This document shows positions 52,732-63,552 of a stretch of 64,000 nucleotides of DNA, piece by piece. Location: the NCBI GenBank assembly GCA_036898135.1, contig CM072523.1:40390876-40454875 (forward strand), read 5' to 3'. Within the stretch, counting starts at the first letter, position 1; every line of letters begins with the position of its first letter. The DNA is from Oncomelania hupensis (lineage: Eukaryota; Mollusca; Gastropoda; Littorinimorpha; Pomatiopsidae). A program made the translations under genes and the position numbers. The notes below the pieces were generated by a model, which saw only the letters and a program-made list of their open reading frames with translations, made no database searches and was not told where the DNA came from.

Positions 52732-53845
52732 TTAATAATAATAATAATAATAATAATAACGGATTTTTATATAGCGGATACTCCAGCCTATGACCAGACT
52801 CACCACGCTTTACATAGTCATTACATATAAGTACATGCACTCGATAAAACATCGCTTTAGCTACAATACACCAAAACACAGAACAGTAAGGGTACAAATT
52901 ATTTACACTTATGTACACAAATTACAATTTACAACTATGTACACAAATGACAGAAAAGACAAATAGAATAGCAAAACATATTCACAGCTATTTACAACTA
53001 TGTACACAAATGACAGAAAAGACAAATAGAGTTGCAAAAACATATTCACAGCTATTTATAAGGCCGGTTAGGCCCAGGAGGAAAAACAGTATAAATATGT
53101 ACAGCCGTGCATACACTTACGGATCAGACAGAGACAAAGAGGAGAGAATGGCAGCGGAATACAGATCATTCTGAATAGTGAAGTTTGAAGAGGTGGGTTT
53201 TGAGGGCCTTTTTGAATGCTTGTGTTGATTGTATGTTGCGGATATGGGAGGGAAGGGAGTTCCTCTGCTTAGGTGCGGAGTAAGCGAATGCACGTTGGCC
53301 GTATGTCTTAGTGCGGGTGACGGGAACCTTGAGTGTGCGAGTGTCAGCAGAAGATCTTAAAGTGCGTGAAGGGGAGTAGACAGACAGTAGATCAGCAAGG
53401 TAGGAGGGACAAGAATCTGTGAAGAAGTTGTGACAGAGAACAGAGAGTTTGTACTCTATGCGTGCTTGCACAGGAAGCCAGTGAAGGGAATGTAGTAGAG
53501 GTGTGATGTGATCGCGTTTCTTAGCTCGGAATACTAGTCTAGCTGCTGTTCTGAACCTTTTGTAGCTTGTCAATGATGTGTTTTGGGGAGCCAGCGAGGA
53601 GAGAGTTGCAATAGTCAAGACGAGAAAGGACGAGAGCGCTGACTAGGGTTTTGGTGGCAGTGAGCGTAAGATAGTGGCGAAAGGAGCTGATTTGGCGTAT
53701 GGCCGTGTATGCAGAGCGACAGACGTTGGAGATGTGGTTGTTGAGGGACAGGTCATCGGAGAGAATGTAGCCGAGATTTCTTGCTGAGGATGACAACTGA
53801 ATGTTTGTTGTACCTACTGTAAGATGTGTGGTCAATAAATTTAAA
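52732..53845 (-). mobile_element. CR1/L2-like LINE, 3' fragment
   Basis: Minus frames 53539-53835 (SSARNLGYILSDDLSLNNHI, LTATKTLVSALVLSRLDYCN) and 53166-53618 (RDHITPLLHSLHWLPVQARI, RTKTYGQRAFAYSAPKQRN) give the RT thumb and C-terminus. Its 3' UTR contains a 63-bp tandem duplication (about 52932-53057). It ends at ATATAAAAATCCG and (TTA)n (52734-52759). 5'-truncated, with one frameshift. Confidence 0.87.
52932..53057. repeat. 63-bp tandem duplication in a LINE 3' UTR
   Basis: AACTATGTACACAAATGACA begins each unit. The two units differ at a few positions. Confidence 0.88.
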
Positions 53846-54130
53846 AAAAAAAGTTTTTTTGTGCAACTTTGAGAGAGAGTGCACTCCAGAAAAAAAGGTT
53901 AAGAAAGAACAGCTGACTGCTTTGTCAAGAATTAATAGAAGATCATGTATGAGAAGTGTCTTTCATCATAGTCTTGCGTTATAAACCTTCCATGATTCAC
54001 CACAAAAAGCTCCAACACACAAACATGATTCTGGCAGTGTTGGGAGTTTTTATTATTGGCACTCTTCACTTGGAAAAGCATGCTCAAAACATCCACTCCA
54101 AAATGAGGCATTGGTGATATGCTACATTTT
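53846..54130. other. AT-rich spacer
   Basis: Nothing recognised. Confidence 0.5.
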
Positions 54131-54133
54131 CCA

Positions 54134-54292
54134 TCACACAATAATATGTTCACATTAGCACTCCGTCTTCACACAATAACACGTCTACATTAGCACTCCA
54201 TCATCACACAATAACATGTTAGAATTCCGTCATCACACAACATATTTACATTAGCATTCCATCATCACACAATAGCACGTCTACATTAGCTA
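54134..54292. repeat. Minisatellite, about five units of 30-37 bp
   Basis: Units of the form CACACAATAACACGTCTAC followed by ATTAGCACTCCATCAT, some shortened. Confidence 0.85.
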
Positions 54293-54299
54293 TAGCACT

Positions 54300-55129
54300 T
54301 CATTTGTTCGTCGATTTCCCATCAAAGGCTCGTTTCTCATGCTCTCAACAACAGCAGTTTGATGACCTGACACTAATTACAGGCATAACACTAGATTTAT
54401 ATGTGCGCAGTTATGCACACAGTGTACCGCAACACACAATCATTTATTTTGAAAATGGTATCTCTCCGGTCACCCAAATTATGAAAGAACAATAAGTGGA
54501 ATGTTTTAATGCATACATTTAATCACATTTGTTGTGAACAATTTGGTTAGGTTTGAGTTTTTGATATAATATAGAACGTATTCATAGATTATGCCTGCCA
54601 CTGGTCATGCACTGCGGGGATGGGGAGAGGGAAGAAGGGGGGGAGTGAGGTGTCATAATTTTAATATACCAACCAACTGCAAGCACTCATACATTCTGTA
54701 GTCTCAAACATGCTGACTAATGAACTGTGTGAATCAACCATCCGACAGCATTCGGACGGGAAAAAACAGCATCAATAACAAACATTTCATCATATCTTCA
54801 AGTGAAAGGCACTTGCTCTGAGAGGAATACGCTGAATTATCCTAACTATTACTTATTATGGTTGTTATGACCTATGTCACAGTATACAATTCACTTGCAT
54901 CTGTCAAAAATGATTTCTCTAGAAACTTAACCAAAAGTCAAAACTAATGTCTATTTTGTTGCTATTTGTAGTAGCGAAATAGACGCTCGTCTTGGTTAGG
55001 TTCCAAAAATAAATCTTTTTGATAGACTCCAGTGAATTGTACAACAAAATCACTCAAAAGGTCCATGAATATGGATTATTATGTTTTCATGACCATTACG
55101 CTCTATTTAAAAATAATTAAAGGAATAAA
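54300..55129. other. AT-rich sequence
   Basis: No recognised gene. The 63-aa plus frame at 54304-54495 has no family features. Confidence 0.45.
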
Positions 55130-55130
55130 A

Positions 55131-55257
55131 ACTCTTCCAGCGCTAAGAAAAGTCAATTATAGCTCTACTGACCTAGGTATGCATATGCCAAATCTTCCAA
55201 CGCCAAGAAAAGTCAGTTATAGCTCTACTGACCTAGGTATGCATATGCCAAATTTCT
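55131..55257. repeat. Tandem duplication, unit about 63 bp
   Basis: AAGAAAAGTCA.TTATAGCTCT with TGACCTAGGTATGCATATGC occurs twice with few differences. Confidence 0.88.
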
Positions 55258-55259
55258 AA

Positions 55260-56309
55260 CACATACCAGTTCTGTTGAGTACACAAAAGTGCGAAATCAA
55301 AGTGGGTGTGAGGTCATTTGGTCAAACATTTACACTAAATTAGTACAATCCTACAAAGGTTTATTAATCCACATGAATGAGGAGAAAGCTCTTAAATAAC
55401 CATCTCAGCAGCTTAAAAAGACATCTGGTTCCTGTCACCTCACAAGTCTAGCAAAGCCAAAGGGTTCCGTGATACATTTACACTCATTACCAGCCAATGC
55501 CATAGGCACACAATACATACTCCTGCTTGATTAATTCACAATATCTTGTAGCATGTTCGTTAACCTGTTGGGCGCCTGTGCCTCTATTCTAAGAGCCATT
55601 TACTGGTACAGCAGACAACCTTTTGAATGGTCAGACACAAAGTATAGATTCAATGCTTGCAAATATCATACACACACAAAATGTATGAATATATAATCAA
55701 ATAGTAATCTCTTAGCACCAATTAGACATTGTATACGTTTTTGTGCAATTTTCATCTTGACCTCTGACACACTTTCAACCCAGCTGCATAGATACACTGG
55801 TTAAATTATAAAAGCGAAAAAATACAAGTTGATGTTGCACCTTGAAAAGGAACAGGTTTCCTACGCCTATGGATGGCTGTCAACGTATGGTACAAATCCA
55901 AACTTTTCCACATAACAATGAGAACCAACGATAATTGAGCAAATTAGTATTGATAGCGATTGCATACAGTGAAGTTGTGGGCCATTTCAAACAATTTAAC
56001 TTGAATATAACCAGTCTTCAAAATCATCCGATAAACGTTATAATGGCTGCCCAAATTCAAGCAGATTGGGCCCCAAGATTTACTGAAATTGAAGTGATCT
56101 TAGATCTCTGAGCGCTCACAGCAAACTACAAGTTTGCTATACAAGGCAAATTATTATTGTTATTTTTAGCATCAGTGTTGTTATTAGTAACATTGAAATT
56201 ATTAGTATCATTGTTATTATTAGTATCATTGTTATTATTAGTATCATTAGGTCAGGTGGAGCAGTAGTGTATTGGTTTGGGCTGATGCTAACAATGTTTC
56301 ATTTTAATT
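55260..56309. other. AT-rich sequence
   Basis: Nothing recognised except short (TTATTAG TATCATTG)-type repeats at 56190-56250. Confidence 0.45.
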
Positions 56310-56905
56310 AGTTAGTTAGTTAGTTATTCATTGCTTACAGGGTCCAGCGGACTGCAAAGAGCCGAAACAGGACCACAAAATCAAGACCACAACTTCGCTG
56401 AAAGAGGATTCACCCCTGATCCGCATAAATGATCTGCCGAAACAACTCTAGTGGTAACACTGAAGGCACTCCACCAGCCGGTCACTTTACAATAAAGACA
56501 TCCCACGCAGGGGACGCTGAGGCTATACTCTAATTTATCGAACCCCCGTTTACAAAAACAAAATAAAATACAAACATCATTGTAAAATATCAACAAAACA
56601 CATACATATAAAATGTCTACATTGCCAAATAATAACATCATAGGAAGCCCCCCCTGGCAGAAAGCATCCAATATTCCCAAGCTGATCAAACAGACCTCAC
56701 ACACAAATGAAGAGTTTTGTCCCAGAGGAGTTTTCAAAAAAAAAGGTAGGTGACTGGAAGAAGATGAAGAAGATAGTATAGTAGATTGATAGAACACAAT
56801 AGGTATGAGAAAGAACAAAGGAGAAAGACAGCGCCAGTGGGAATGTAAAGCACTAAATTTCTAGAAAGTGGGGATACTACTTATACTGAAACTCCCGGCA
56901 CCCCC
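56310..56905 (-). mobile_element. Family X, copy 5
   Basis: Minus orientation. (TTAG)n at 56310-56327 is the 3' tail, and GGTCCAGCGGACTGC and the other landmarks follow in reverse order to CTGAAACTCCCGGCACC. Confidence 0.83.
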
Positions 56906-56921
56906 ATGGGAGATGTTTGAT

Positions 56922-57222
56922 GTTAAGCAATGTCAGGATGGGGTTAATGCTTGTATGGGTAACCATGCTTGGAAGGCAATGAACCTAACGACAAACCAAA
57001 CAATTATTGAAACAAGCGCACGACACGCCCAAGTCCACCTGTGAATGGTACTTGGATCTGTTTAGAACTGGGGAAGGTAAAGCAGGAGGAGATAGGCATC
57101 GCCCTCATTAAGCTGGCCTAGAGAAAAGAGAAGTTTTAAACACTTGCCTCCCCCACAACCTAAAACGGGTTATGGGGACATCTTTACCATTATATTATTA
57201 TTATTAATTAATTATTATTATG
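56922..57222 (+). mobile_element. 5S rRNA-derived SINE, copy 2, diverged
   Basis: GATGTTAAGCAATGTCAGG and GCTTGTATGGGTAACCATG retain the 5S-like head. The body shares ACTGGGGAAGGTAAAGCAG, CATCGCCCTCATTA and GCTGGCC with copy 1. Ends in (ATT)n. More diverged than copy 1. Confidence 0.75.
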
Positions 57223-57684
57223 CAATGAACAATCAAACCCACAACAGGATTTGAAAATAAACTGCATGGAATATAATAAGCTAAGCTGGTTCCATTAATA
57301 CCTTTCTGATCGTTTCCAATCTGTCTGCATCAACAACCACCTTTCTGAACCGTCCAGACTTGTCTTCAGTGTTCCTCAGGGGTCAGCTCTAGGCCCTGTT
57401 CTATTCACCCTTTACACATCTCCCGTCTCAGATCATCCAAAACCACAACACTTTTCACCATTTCTATGCAGACGATACACAGCTCAAAAACAGCAACACC
57501 ACTCAAAACCTTCCATCTATTCTGACCTAAACTTCTGACTGCTTTGAAAACATTTCTAACTGGATGACTACCAACAAGCTCCAGCTCAATGCTAACAAAA
57601 CTGAAGTTATGCCCACGAGTGCCAAACACTACCGGTCTTCTTCCATTATAGACATTGTCACTCTTGGCCAAACCACTATTATTT

Positions 57685-59173
57685 TGTCATGAAGAGGCTA
57701 CTTTTAGACACTGCAGAAAGGTTTCATGCCTTAAAAGTTCATCCTGCTTTGGCCTTTGTATCTTAAAGTCGATGCCTAGCAGACGACAGAAGTAAAGGTT
57801 TGTGCTAAGCATGTGTAAGCTAACTCTTGCTAAGGTAGGCAGTGACCTCATCCCGCTGACCTGTATCAGCCACCCCCGCTAGGAGGCGCTCAGGTATCAC
57901 GAGATTTTGCGGGCTTTGGCTGACCACATGGTTAAGGTAGTCAGTCTTTGTCTAAATCTCAACCAAGAAGGACGCAGGCTGAAAGCTCTCTATAGTAGTA
58001 GACTACGCCGGTGATGGGTGAAATTCAATTCATCGCAGTATAGCCAGAGCCTGACATTGTCAAAAAGGTAAAATGATCAATCTTTTGTTCATTGCGATTT
58101 ATTGATAATATTGTTGGATTATGTTTGTGAAGTCTTGCCATGTTTTATAAATGTGAATGTTAGTGAAACTTTGCTTGACCACGTGGAGGACCCGCGACCG
58201 GTTTTCGAAACTACGAGGTAGCCCATACTGTCCAACTGTTGTTTCTCCTATGTGTATTATTGGAGACCAGTGGCTGTACCGAAGAATGTGTATATCATTA
58301 ATTACTCCTCCATGTGTTTATTATGTTAGCCATGATATGTATATGTATAGGAATTATGTTGGAGATTCCAGTGGACCACGGTATTAGATGATTGTTCGTC
58401 ACTTGTTTGTATAAGTAGACGCGATCACTGAGGGCTGTTTCTGCCATCAGTGAGACGCTCTGCACACCCTTTGTAAGCAAGGCATTGCAGAAACTCGTCT
58501 TATGTTTTGCAGATGATCAGGCTTGGTTCGATGCAGGAGATAAACCACTGAGAGTCAACCCTGAAATTCGGCCTGCTGTGGAGCATCGAGCACTGAGCTC
58601 CGATAGCCCAATAGTCAACAAACACGAAGAGGAGACACCAGCCCCACACCTCAACGATACAGCTAAGTGCTCAAGAAACCCTGCACACACACTGATCTAG
58701 AAGGCCTGTGCGGTTGTCCACTCTCCTGAAAACGAACATTAGGCCAACCAGAACAAATAGCCCAATGATGAGACAGTAGCAAATATCGAGAACAGTAGCA
58801 GCATAGACCCCTCAAGTAGCAAACCACTCGAAGTGAATTTGGACTGTTAAGCTAATCATAGTTATATTACGTTTTTGGACATTTAAGTTAATAGAGTGTT
58901 TAGAGAATTATGTATAGAGTAGAGGAAATAAATGTGTGATATTCACTGTTAAAAAGTGACTGGACTAACTATGTTTTATAGCCGTGCGAGAGCTAGCGTG
59001 TCAGTGAATCTTTTACCATTTTCTCCCTACCTCTATAACCCTATCCGCAGACACAGACCGGGCTAAACATATAAATGTATTAAGATTAGTCATAGGGTGA
59101 TTAAACTAGCCGATCCCCGCAGACGAAAGACGAGTGGATAATAGCATTCCATTGTGCAGAGCCCAGCATGTCA
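57685..59173 (+). mobile_element. Solo LTR related to element A
   Basis: TGTCATGAAG to AGCATGTCA, 1,489 bp. Shared with element A's LTR (opposite strand) are the TGTCAT start, ATCACTGAGGGCT, CAGTGAGACGCTCTGCAC and ATTCCATTGTGCAGAGCCCA near the end. Flanks TATTT (57680-57684) and TATTC (59174-59178) are an imperfect TSD. No internal region, so it formed by LTR-LTR recombination (inference). Confidence 0.82.
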
Positions 59174-59357
59174 TATTCTGTCAAAAACCTTGGTGTCATT
59201 CTTGGCAACACCCTCTTCATGTCAGAATTCATCCGCAAAACCTGTCAAAAATGCAACTTTCAGCTCGGTAGAATAGGCCTTGTCCGCAAGCAACTGATCA
59301 CTGACACTACAGCCAAACACATTTTCTTTCTTGTTCTGTCACGTTTAGATTACTGCG

Positions 59358-60165
59358 GATGACATTGATGGATTGGCTGGGGAGGAACAAGAACTTGAAC
59401 AGCTGGTACAGAGGCTTGACACTACCTCCAGAGCCTATGGAATGGAATTAAGTGCAGAGAAGACCGAAATGATGACCAACAACACCAATGGCATCAACAC
59501 GGACATCAAAGTCCAAGGCCAATCCCTCAACACAGTGCATAGCTTCAAATATTTAGAAGCCATTGTATCAGACAATGGGTCCCGACAGGAAGTCCCCTCC
59601 AGGATCGCACAAACAACTGCTGACCTGGCGAGGTTGAAGCCAATTTAGAAAGACAGAACCATCAGTCTACATTCCAAGATAAGACTGCTGTGCTCCCTTG
59701 TCATCTCCATCTTCCTATATGGTTGCGAAACATAGGCCCTCACTGCAGATCTACAACGAAGAATACAAAGCATGGAGATGAGGTGCTACAGAAGACTTCT
59801 GGGCATTTCCTAAACCCAGCACATCACCAACGACGAAATCAGACAGACCACCACATAAGCCATTGGACAACACGATGACCTGCTCACAGTGGTGAAAAAA
59901 CTGAAACTCCAATGGTATGGCCACGTCACCAGATCATCAGGTCTTGCCAAGACCGTCCTGCAAGGCACAGTGCAAGGAGGTAGAAGAATAGGGAGACCAA
60001 AAAATAGGTGGGAGGACAACACTCAAGAATGGAATGGTTTGACATTGAGTGAAGCATTCAGGGTTGCTGAGGACAGGGAAAGATGGAGTACACTGGTTAA
60101 ACGATCATCTGTGGTGCCCCTACGGCCTTCGAGTTACGGGTTAGGATAGGATAGGATAGGAACTC
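59358..60165 (+). mobile_element. RTE/BovB-like LINE copy 4, 3' fragment
   Basis: From ADDIDGLAGEEQELEQLVQR (59373) through NTVHSFKYLEAIVSDNGSRQ to LQWYGHVTRSSGLAKTVLQG and RPKNRWEDNTQEWNGL (60149), with several stops. Ends with (TAGGA)n at 60143-60160. 5'-truncated, inserted in the CR1/L2-like LINE. Confidence 0.87.
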
Positions 60166-60578
60166 GCTTTTGTCTGGACTTCATTCCTCTTCTGTTCATC
60201 TGCTCCAACAAGTTCAGAACTCAAATGCTCGTCTAGTTCTCAAAAAGAAAACATCTGATCATATCACACCACTCCTACGTTGTCTCCACTGATTTCCTAC
60301 AATATTTGTATTTTTTGTTACAAGTGTGTCCATGGATTAGCCCCTTTCTACCTCACCTTCCCCTGTGAGGGTGCCGGGGGTTTCAGTATATACAGTATCC
60401 CCACTTTCTGGAAATTTAGTGCTTTAAATTCCCACTGTCGCTGTCTTTCTCTTTTGTTCTTTCTCATTCCTACTCTGTTCTATCAATCTACTATACTGTC
60501 TTCTTTGCTAGACCAGCCACCTACCTTTTTTCTTGAAAACTCTTCCAAAACTCCTCATTCGTGTATGAGGTCTGTTGG

Positions 60579-61798
60579 TGTGAAAGAATTCAGTAACATT
60601 CACTGCATAGCAAGCGCCTGTACTGAGATTCCCCCACGTAGACAAAATAAATGTATGATATAAGGATATATCTACGTCATTCGTTGTTTGAGAACAACCA
60701 GTCTGGAACATATTAATAACGTCACACGCATTCTCATTGGAAGGCAGAGAGCGAGATAAAAAGAACATGCGAATAATAGATCCGGGCATCTGAGTACGGA
60801 AACTGTCAGATGTGAACGGACTGCATTTTCGCCGACGAGCTTAGAAGAAGCAGGTCCAAACGATAATTGTGACGGTTCCTGTGTCGTACCAAGCTACTGA
60901 CCAGGCTGATTAAGTTGGCAACTTCGACCTAGCACGGAGGTAATTATATTCAGTTCATTCGAATCGTCCGGCTATATGTAAACCGAGATCTATTGCAAAG
61001 TTGCTTACCACTCATGCAGATAGCTAAGACTGCCTGTTCATTACTTTGCAGTTGCATCGTGTAATACCCGGCCGTCAATCGAACCGAGGCAAGCGAATGT
61101 ACCACTTCCTTGGACGCCGAGTCGACAGGAGTTAGCTGTTTCTGGACCTTCCTACCGGAGCATCCCTCGCTACTCTGAGAGCCGAATATTCTCGACGGAT
61201 TACCAAGATAGTCCCGAGCTGTTACCGTGAACTGTGTTTCATATTTCTATGCTCCAGTTCGCCAGCCAGTTATCGCCAAGTCGATTTCTGATGCCATGAT
61301 CATTTAGTGAGATAAACGAGGAATACATTAACGAAACTTTATAATGGAGACAGTGATGAACAGTCTGAAGTGTGTCGCACAGGCTGAGTTCCGTTCTGGT
61401 CATCCTCAACAACTGTGAAACGAACTGTTGTGTATCCGGTCTCTTCCTGTGGTTTATGAAGACTGTTGTGTTATGAAGACTGTGGTGTTATGAAGAAGAC
61501 TGTGTTGTTATGAAGACTGTGGTGTTATGAAGAAGACTGTGGTGTTATTTTTTCCTTCAGATTGTAGTGTACCATTATAGGTATTGATTTAGTTACTTTT
61601 GGTTCTCCCACTTAGCTACGCAATTTATAAGTAAACCTTTTTTTTATTGTTCATGTTATGAAGTGTTTTGTGTGCAAGTATGAAATATTGGAGTCTGATG
61701 ATATAGATGTTAGATTTATAATAATACAGTGTGGGAAAACTTATTGCCTGTGTTCTTGAGTTTTTCCCCTTTTCATCTTGCTACACGAATCCTTTACA
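60579..61798. mobile_element. Solo LTR, second family, 1,220 bp
   Basis: TGTGAAAGAATTC to ATCCTTTACA with perfect 5-bp TSD GTTGG (60574-60578 and 61799-61803), inserted in family X copy 6. It contains a minisatellite at 61455-61550. No coding sequence. Strand undetermined. Confidence 0.8.
61455..61550. repeat. Minisatellite in the solo LTR
   Basis: About five units of 18-21 bp: GTTATGAAGACTGTGGT with or without an extra AAG. Confidence 0.88.
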
Positions 61799-61889
61799 GT
61801 TGGGTCAGCTTGGGAATGTTGGACGCTTTCTGCCAAATGGTCATTAGGGCTTCCTATGATATTATTATTTAGCAATGTAGGCATTTTAG

Positions 61890-62378
61890 TCTACATTCCA
61901 AGATAAGACTGCTGCGCTCCCTTGTCATCTCCGTGTTCCTATGTGCTTGCAAAGCATGGACCCTCACAGCAGATCTACAATGAAGAATACAAAGCATGGA
62001 GATGAGGTGCTACAGAAGACTTCTGGGCATTTCCTACGCCCAGCACATCACTAACGACGAGGTCCGACGGGCCATCACACAGGCCATTGGACAACTCGAT
62101 GACCTGCTCACAGTGGTGAAAACACTGAAAACTCCGATGGTATGGACATGTCACCAGATCATCAGGCCTTGCAAAGACCGTCCTGCAAGGTACAGTGCAG
62201 GGAGGTGGAAGAGGGGGGAGACCGAGGGAGAGGTGGGAGGACAACATTCGAGAATGGACTGGTTTAACACTGAGCGAAACCATCAGGGTTGCTGAGGACA
62301 GGGAAAGATGGAGTACGTTGGTTAAACGATAATCTGTGGAGCCCTTACGACCTTCGAGTTACGGGATAGGATAGGATA
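61890..62378 (+). mobile_element. RTE/BovB-like LINE copy 5, 3' fragment
   Basis: SLHSKIRLLRSLVISVFL through MRCYRRLLGISYAQHITNDE to the (GGATA)n tail at 62363-62378, with frameshifts. A TSD of about 10 bp, TAGGCATTTT, is on both sides, inside family X copy 6. Confidence 0.86.
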
Positions 62379-62787
62379 AAATAGGCATTTTATATGTATG
62401 TGTTTTGTTGATATTTTATAATGACTTTTATATTCTATTTTGTTTCTCTAAACGGGAGTTTGATAAATTAGTGTATAGCCTCAACGTCCCCAGCGTGGGA
62501 TGCCTTTATTGTAAAGTGACCGGCTGGTGGAGTGCCTTTAGTGTTACCACTAGGGTTGTTTCAGCAGATCTTTTATGCGGATCAGGGATGAGGCTTCTTT
62601 CAACCAAGTTATGGTCCTGATTCGGCTCTTTGCAGTCTGCTGGACCCTATAAGCATTGAATAACTAACTTCCTACCTCACCCAGAACATTCACTTCTACA
62701 AGCCATCTAAACTCTCCTCTGCAGGCTTTCGATCCTTCTCAGTGCTTGGTCCTTCAACTTGGAATTCTCTTCCTCTCTTTTTTCAAG

Positions 62788-62970
62788 ACAAGTCAAGTCA
62801 AGTCAAGACACTTTATTACCCAATGAATTCAAAATACATAGGATTTTGTTTTGGTGCTGCGGTAAAACATTCAGTCCTTCTACAACAACAAACAACCTTC
62901 CACTGGACATTAAAATACTCTAATAGAGGAAGTTATTTTAAGGAGTAAAGCAGCTTTCCGAACTTGGCCA
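62788..62970 (-). mobile_element. Short SINE-like insertion, 183 bp
   Basis: Flanked by TTTCAAG (62781-62787 and 62971-62977). On the minus strand it ends GTAATAAAGTGTCTTGACTT followed by GACTT units, the style of RTE-group 3' ends. Too short to code. It splits the CR1/L2-like LINE. Confidence 0.7.
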
Positions 62971-63313
62971 TTTCAAGTCCAACTTAAAATCTCATCACTT
63001 CCTTAAAAATGTCTGATCTCGTCTTCCATCACCAACTTCTTTTCCTCTTTTCTGATTCAGAGCATCACCATCACATCACTGCCCCCAGCCTCCTCACTCC
63101 TCAGCTGCTCTCCTCCTCCCCCTCCCTCCCTCGTCTATTATATTTTACTTGTAAATATTCTTTTTCAAGTTTGTATTATGTCTTTGCATAGTTTATTAGT
63201 GTCTTGTTTTTATTTCACTTCTTTTAGTATGTATTTCGATGTTAACGTTAGGTATAAATGCATGAGAACTGCGCTTTGAACTGATGTCATGAGGAAAAAG
63301 CGCTATACAAATA

Positions 63314-63315
<2 letters not shown>

Positions 63316-63371
<56 letters not shown>
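63316..63371. repeat. (ATT)n tail of the CR1/L2-like LINE
   Basis: About 18 trinucleotide units directly after the conserved CR1/L2 3' terminus. Confidence 0.93.
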
Positions 63372-63372
<1 letters not shown>

Positions 63373-63552
63373 AGCAGACTTGAAATAACCCAATCTTCAT
63401 TGTATAGTATCTAACAAGTACATTTTGCACACCTTTGCATATCCAACAGAAAACAGAGTATCCACCAGGTAGATCTTGCACATTATTCAACACCCGAACA
63501 GAAAACCGAGACAAACACCGAACAGAGACAATGTCTAAGGTAGAGCAAGTCA
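63373..63552. other. Spacer between LINE tail and right-edge gene
   Basis: Probably 3' UTR of the right-edge minus gene; nothing specific recognised. Confidence 0.4.

Larger units (their letters stand above)
60364..62668 (+). mobile_element. Family X, copy 6, split by a solo LTR and an RTE copy
   Basis: Three pieces: 60364-60578, 61804-61889 and 62379-62668. An imperfect TSD of about 13 bp (TTCTACCTCACC / TTCCTACCTCACC) lies on either side within a CR1/L2-like LINE. Ends TAAGCATTGAATAACTAAC. Confidence 0.8.
57279..63371 (+). mobile_element. CR1/L2-like LINE, split into five pieces by later insertions
   Basis: Pieces: 57279-57684 ([19 protein letters not shown]), 59174-59357 (VKNLGVILGNTLFM to FLVLSRLDYC), 60166-60363 (SDHITPLLRCLH..; CVHGLAPFYLTFP), 62669-62787 (SKLSSAGFRSFSVLGPSTWN) and 62978-63371 (3' part with AAAGCGCTATACAAATATCA and (ATT)n). 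Read in order they give RT palm, thumb, C-terminus and 3' UTR of one LINE. It is degraded by stops and indels as well as the inserts. Confidence 0.85.
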
